Source: Opitutaceae bacterium TAV5 | GTDB lineage: Bacteria > Verrucomicrobiota > Verrucomicrobiia > Opitutales > Opitutaceae | Length of the DNA stretch: 64,000 nt | Direction: 5' to 3' | Assembly: GCA_000242935.3 (NCBI GenBank) | Contig: CP007053.1 | Coordinates: 1,984,001-2,048,000, forward strand | Part shown: positions 60,524-64,000 of the stretch, piece by piece | Layout: the number at the start of each line of letters is the position of its first letter | How positions within the stretch are numbered: the stretch's first letter is position 1 | Notes under the pieces: generated by a model | What the model was told of the DNA's origin: nothing | The model's database searches: none | What the model saw: only the letters and a program-made list of their open reading frames with translations | Made by a program: the position numbers and the translations under genes

Positions 60524-60736
60524 CTACTCCTCCTTTTGATTCCCTTTTCTCACAGTTCTCAACATAATTGTGCCGGCAACCGTAATAGTGATAAGTGATA
60601 CGACTATGTCGAGCACCCCGATATCGCCCGTCAACTGATAGCGACGCCACATAAATATGCCCACTCCAACAAGGACAGCCATTGCCATTATGGTGATTTG
60701 CAGGGGACCGTATAATTTTACAGGCGGCTTTTCCAT
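60524..60736 (-). CDS. Very small membrane protein (70 aa)
   Basis: The ATG at 60736 (an AAGG lies 9 nt upstream) gives 70 residues. A TTG at 60766 would add ten. Two membrane helices are clear: ITIMAMAVLVGVGIFMW (about 13-30) and DIVVSLITITVAGTIML (about 42-58), with a basic tail (RTVRKGNQKEE). It is the first gene of the operon ending in the Wzz-like gene. No family was recognised. Confidence 0.65.
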   Translation of the reverse strand: MEKPPVKLYGPLQITIMAMAVLVGVGIFMWRRYQLTGDIGVLDIVVSLITITVAGTIMLRTVRKGNQKEE

Positions 60737-61193
60737 AAATTTTGCCTTACAGTGGTATTCGGCCAAACCGGTTTGGCTTTCGGGTTACGGGTAGAGGGGG
60801 TTGATTCGGTTGTCATTTCGCTTTCAGGGACGCATGAAGGAGCATAACATCATTTCTGTCTGTCGGTTCAACTTTTTTCGGGATGGCGACGGGAAGCAGA
60901 CGTGGGCGCGTCACCTCTGCGGGATTTTTTGTCGCCCACGCTCGCCTCCACACACAGGAACGCGTGTGGCTATGGCTATCGTTTTATTCAGCCTGCACTA
61001 AACAGGTACCGAACTTGCGTTCGCAACTACAGAGGGAGGACATCCCGCCCGCACGGGAACGCCGGTCTCCTGACCAGCATTAAGGAGTGCCGTTCGAGAG
61101 AACGGCGTTCCCGCTCCGACGCGCGGGCGGCGCAAGCGGGGCTCCTCGCATACGGTTCCGTTTGCGGATGAAAAACGCGCGAGATTTGCGTGG
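60737..61193. other. Intergenic region with palindromic repeat
   Basis: This is a 457-bp gap between two minus-strand operons. It carries the inverted repeat at 61045-61130. The promoter of the small membrane-protein operon must lie near 60740-60850. Short frames here (for example 60801-61171 plus) are not protein-like. Confidence 0.45.
61045..61130. repeat. Imperfect 86-bp inverted repeat
   Basis: CCGCCCGC followed by ACGGGAACGCCG (61045-61064) is complementary to CGGCGTTCCCGC plus an 8-nt insert plus GCGGGCGG (61103-61130). It lies in non-coding DNA downstream of no annotated gene on the plus strand. It is probably a REP-like element. Confidence 0.55.
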
Positions 61194-61745
61194 CTATTTC
61201 CGTGGTCCGAGAAACTTTTCTCCCGTCATGGCGAACAGCGAAACGACGTAGCCGCCTTCATAACGATGGTCGATGTGGAAGACGCCCACGAGGTCCACCG
61301 GCACGTCCTGCACGACTTCGATGCCCTCGCCCGCCATCGTCACTACCAGATAATCGTTCATGTTGGGCACGGCTCCGTAGCAGCAGGTGTTCACGTCGCG
61401 CATCATCACGAACTTCTTCGAGCGCCCGTTTTCGATCTGCAACGGCATCATGTATCCGGTGAGCATGACACGCTGGTTGTCGTAGAGATGCACCCAGGCG
61501 GGCACGGGGTCCTTTTTCAGATGCGCCTCGATTTCCTCGGGCGTGGCACCAGTGCCGGCATCGACCAGCGTGTAGGTGAAGGACGAAAGCTTGTCGAAGC
61601 CGAGCTGGAACATTTCCTTGCCGTCCACGACGATCTTTTTCGGCGTCAGGTCCACGGGAGCCGGCGCTTGCCCGTTCATCACGGCGACCTGAAAACCAAG
61701 CGCCAGCAGGAGTGCGATTTTCCGGAAGGTGAGGTGTGTGTTCAT
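61194..61745 (-). CDS. Exported DUF3299-like protein
   Basis: The ATG at 61745 gives 183 residues: signal peptide (about 1-26, ending MNGQA), then a domain with RVMLTGYMMPLQIENG, a CCYG motif (Cys121, Cys122) in VNTCCYGAVPNMNDYLVV, and a His/Asp-containing segment (FHIDHRYEGGYVVSLF). These blocks fit the DUF3299 family. The two cysteines and nearby histidines suggest metal or redox chemistry (inference). It lies 194 bp downstream of the FtsX-type permease in the same direction and is probably functionally linked with that ABC system. The longer frame to 61919 is AT-rich and lacks protein character. Confidence 0.75.
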   Translation of the reverse strand: MNTHLTFRKIALLLALGFQVAVMNGQAPAPVDLTPKKIVVDGKEMFQLGFDKLSSFTYTLVDAGTGATPEEIEAHLKKDPVPAWVHLYDNQRVMLTGYMMPLQIENGRSKKFVMMRDVNTCCYGAVPNMNDYLVVTMAGEGIEVVQDVPVDLVGVFHIDHRYEGGYVVSLFAMTGEKFLGPRK

Positions 61746-61939
61746 AAAGAGATAAGGGCGGTTCTGAAAATACGTTTTTTGAACAGAAGGAAACGAAGAG
61801 AACAAAGATGAAACAATGAAGGATTTGGCCTTAAACTTGTTTATTATAAATAACTTGTGCAGGAAAGAATGATAAACGCCCTTGGTTGTTCTTCGTTCTC
61901 CTTGTTGCCTTCTGTTCAATTTTTAGAGGTTCCCATAAA

Positions 61940-63151
61940 TCAGGAAGTCGGCGAGATGCTGCTGGCGACATCCGTGCGATAAGCCCTGATAGCAGGAAAC
62001 ACTCCACACAGCGCCGCGAGCGCGATGATGCCGGCCGGCGCGGCCAGCATCACGGGATGAAGCTCGAAGGGGTTGATGACGACGCCCGTCTGCGCCCGGA
62101 TGATGCCCGAGGCGACCACGACAACGACCCCGTAAAAGACAAACGCGAACAGCATGCCGATCGCCGCGATCGCCGCGGACTCCGCCACGATGGCGCCGAA
62201 AACGGTAAGGCGCCGGGCCCCGAGCGCGCGCAGGATGGCGATTTCGCGCCGGCGCTCGTTCATGGAGTTGTAGATGCTCGCGAGAATCGACGCCGTCGCC
62301 ACGACCACCACGAGGTAGGAGATGAAGGCGAGGGTGCGGTCGAACCAGGCGATCTTGTCGAAAAGCCGGGCCAGGATCGCCCCGATGGGCCAGGCAAAGG
62401 TGAATTTGTTGCCGCGTTTGTTGTAGAGCATGTCCATCTGGAAGCCGCTCATCGGATTGGCCTGCCTCAGCTTGATCAGCACCGCGCTCACATCGGTGGC
62501 CGCGCGCGCGTCGTGGCCGCTCATGCGCTGCAGGCCTTCGAGCGGAATCCAGATCACGCGGTCCGCCGGCGTGCCCGTCGGCTCGAAAATCCCCGTCACC
62601 ACAAAGGTCTCCGCATGCTGCATGGACTCGTCATAGATGAGTCCGTGAAACGGGTGAAAGGTGTCGCCCGGTTTCAGGCCGAGCTCCCGCGCCACAAAGC
62701 TGCCGACGACCGCCTCCTTCTGCTCCAGCGTGAAGGGCCGGCCGGGCGCGACGATGCGGTAATGCCGGCCGGGCGCGAATTCGACCCGCTCGAAGAGGTC
62801 CGTCGTGGTGCCCACCAGCCGGTAGCCCTTGTAGTTGTCACCGACGGCGATGGGCAGCGCGAGTTCCACGTTGGGGTCGCGCCTCACCATCTCCACGTCG
62901 GCGGCGGTGATGTTGCCGGGGCTGTCCTCGAGATGGAAAATCGCATTCAGCACCAGCTGGAGTTTCGAGCTGCGGGCGCCGAGCACGGCATCGAATCCGC
63001 CGCTGACGCTGGTGAACGTGCGGTTTGCCTCCTGCCGCATGACCCACACGGCCATCAAGAGGCCGCCGGCGAGCGCGATGGCCACGGCCGAGACCAGGGT
63101 GGAAACGAGGTGCTGACGCAGGCTCTTGTAGACGATATGAGGGATGATCAC
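61940..63151 (-). CDS. FtsX/MacB-type ABC transporter permease
   Basis: This 403-residue protein has an N-terminal membrane helix (about 16-37: STLVSAVAIALAGGLLMAVW), a large periplasmic domain (about 40-270: SVSGGFDAVLGARSSKLQLV, GPGRP-like loops) and a C-terminal FtsX domain with three helices (about 275-395: LAFISYLVVVVATASILASI, ALGARRLTVFGAIVAESAAI). The motif MNERRREIAILRALGARR is typical. Members of this group act as mechanotransmission systems or export lipoproteins, antibiotics or metals. It overlaps the ATPase gene by four bases. Together they form an ABC unit beside the DUF3299 protein. Confidence 0.93.
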   Translation of the reverse strand: MIIPHIVYKSLRQHLVSTLVSAVAIALAGGLLMAVWVMRQEANRTFTSVSGGFDAVLGARSSKLQLVLNAIFHLEDSPGNITAADVEMVRRDPNVELALPIAVGDNYKGYRLVGTTTDLFERVEFAPGRHYRIVAPGRPFTLEQKEAVVGSFVARELGLKPGDTFHPFHGLIYDESMQHAETFVVTGIFEPTGTPADRVIWIPLEGLQRMSGHDARAATDVSAVLIKLRQANPMSGFQMDMLYNKRGNKFTFAWPIGAILARLFDKIAWFDRTLAFISYLVVVVATASILASIYNSMNERRREIAILRALGARRLTVFGAIVAESAAIAAIGMLFAFVFYGVVVVVASGIIRAQTGVVINPFELHPVMLAAPAGIIALAALCGVFPAIRAYRTDVASSISPTS

Positions 63152-63849
63152 AGTGCGGCGGGCCCGAACGGCCGGTTGAGAAACTTGAATTCTTCGGTGT
63201 GGGCGAAGCGGGCGAGAATGTCGCGATCATGGCTGACCAGCAAAAGCGCAGCGCCCTGTTCGGCACAGGTCTCGCGCAGCAAGGCGAGGGTCTCGGCGGC
63301 GTGCGCCGCGTCGAGGTTGCCGGTGGGCTCGTCCGCAAGCACGAGCCGGGGCCGGTTGGCCAGCGCGCGCGCCACCGCCACCCGCTGCTGCTGCCCCACC
63401 GAAAGCTGCCGCGGGTAATAACCGAGCCGGTGCGAAAGGCCCACGCGGTCGAGCAAGGAGAGCGCAAACGCGCGATCCCGCCCCGCGCCGAAGGCCATGG
63501 CCAGCATCACGTTTTCCAGGCAGGTGTAGCCCTGGAGCAGGTTGAAGCTCTGGTAGACGCAGCCCAGCGTGGTCGCGCGCAGGCTGTCGCGCCGGGCTTC
63601 GCTGAGCGTGGTGAGTTCCGTGTCGTTGAGCCGGATCGAACCGGCGTCGGGTTTGACGATGCCGGCGATGAGGTTGAGAAAGGTCGTCTTGCCGCTGCCG
63701 CTCTCGCCCTTCAGGCCGATCTGCGCGCCGGTCACGATCGAAAACGCCTCGACGGAAACAACCGACTTGAGTTCGCCTTCCGGCGTGCGCCAGGCCTTGC
63801 GCAAGCCGCGCACATCGAGAATCGTGCTGGTGGAGGTTCGGGATTGCAT
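63148..63849 (-). CDS. ABC transporter ATP-binding protein (LolD/MacB type)
   Basis: The ATG at 63849 gives 233 residues, the standard length of LolD-type ATPases. A frame to 63942 would add 31 residues that overlap the upstream gene's end. All nucleotide-binding motifs are present: Walker A GESGSGKT (48-55), Q-loop VYQSFN (about 98-103), signature LSVGQQQR (149-156), Walker B LVLADE (169-174) and the switch His in VSHD (about 206-209). It energises the permease encoded immediately downstream with a four-base overlap. Its start follows the stop of the partial upstream gene after 10 bp, so all three are one operon. Confidence 0.95.
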   Translation of the reverse strand: MQSRTSTSTILDVRGLRKAWRTPEGELKSVVSVEAFSIVTGAQIGLKGESGSGKTTFLNLIAGIVKPDAGSIRLNDTELTTLSEARRDSLRATTLGCVYQSFNLLQGYTCLENVMLAMAFGAGRDRAFALSLLDRVGLSHRLGYYPRQLSVGQQQRVAVARALANRPRLVLADEPTGNLDAAHAAETLALLRETCAEQGAALLLVSHDRDILARFAHTEEFKFLNRPFGPAAL

Positions 63850-63859
63850 CGGAACCGGA

Positions 63860-64000
63860 TCAGAAGGCGGACGAACCATGGCGTGGACGGTACCAGTAGG
63901 AGTCGGGCTCCTGGACAAAAATGCGCTTCGGTATCCGCGCATGCACGCCGAGGATGCCGTCGACCACCTGCGTCACATGCAGATCCACCGCGCCGGCACT
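63860..64000 (-). CDS. C-terminal end of an unidentified protein (5' part outside window)
   Basis: Forty-six codons and a TGA stop at 63860 are open to the right edge in the frame that reads SAGAVDLHVTQVVDGILGV and ends RPRHGSSAF. The gene ends 10 bp before the ABC ATPase start and is therefore the upstream member of that operon. The fragment is too short to name a family. It may encode the periplasmic component of the system. Confidence 0.6.
   Translation of the reverse strand, partial: SAGAVDLHVTQVVDGILGVHARIPKRIFVQEPDSYWYRPRHGSSAF

Overview
The window looks like a chromosomal segment of a GC-rich Gram-negative bacterium, most likely a member of the Verrucomicrobia close to Opitutaceae. 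This is inferred from the combination of a giant filamentous-haemagglutinin protein with a DUF3739-like C-terminus, ExbB proteins fused to DUF2341/LamG-like domains, coiled-coil putative porins, ECF sigma/FecR pairs and weak Shine-Dalgarno use. No rRNA, tRNA, CRISPR array or transposase gene was seen.

Region 1 (1-36,409) is the centrepiece. Two related loci each have a minus-strand operon (TpsB outer-membrane transporter, DUF2341-LamG-ExbB, ExbD, TonB-like protein, porin) divergent from a plus-strand trio (free STN-domain protein, ECF sigma factor, FecR). In locus B (9,596-36,409) the operon appears to run on through a coiled-coil protein, a parvulin-type prolyl isomerase, a 4525-residue TpsA exoprotein, a double winged-helix protein and a degenerate receiver protein: ten genes over about 24 kb. 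Locus A (1-9,410) leaves the window inside its porin gene. The ExbD and ExbB copies are nearly identical, while the STN/sigma/FecR trios have diverged. Both divergent intergenic regions carry the same spaced box, CCCAAATCT-N13-GTTAC. My reading is a Ton-energised, cell-surface-signalling-controlled two-partner secretion system present in at least two copies.

Region 2 (36,443-42,391) holds a secreted glycerophosphodiester phosphodiesterase, a small unknown protein, a CheB-CheR-PAS fusion and a NarL-type histidine kinase translationally coupled to it.

Region 3 (43,184-58,802) is a second, different Ton module: ExbB, two ExbDs, a TonB with a canonical SxxxH motif, a TPR protein and two membrane-anchored coiled-coil proteins, closed by a strong terminator. 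It is followed by a TonB-dependent receptor and four exported amidase-signature enzymes whose glycine pair before the catalytic serine varies (TT, GP, GG, AA). The likely theme is uptake and periplasmic hydrolysis of amide-containing compounds.

Region 4 (58,792-64,000, all minus) has a Wzz-like protein with three small membrane proteins, and an ABC-type ATPase/FtsX permease pair next to a DUF3299-like exported protein and the 3' end of one more gene.

Several intergenic regions carry palindromic repeats of about 85-120 bp, including two 110-bp copies with a covarying hairpin.
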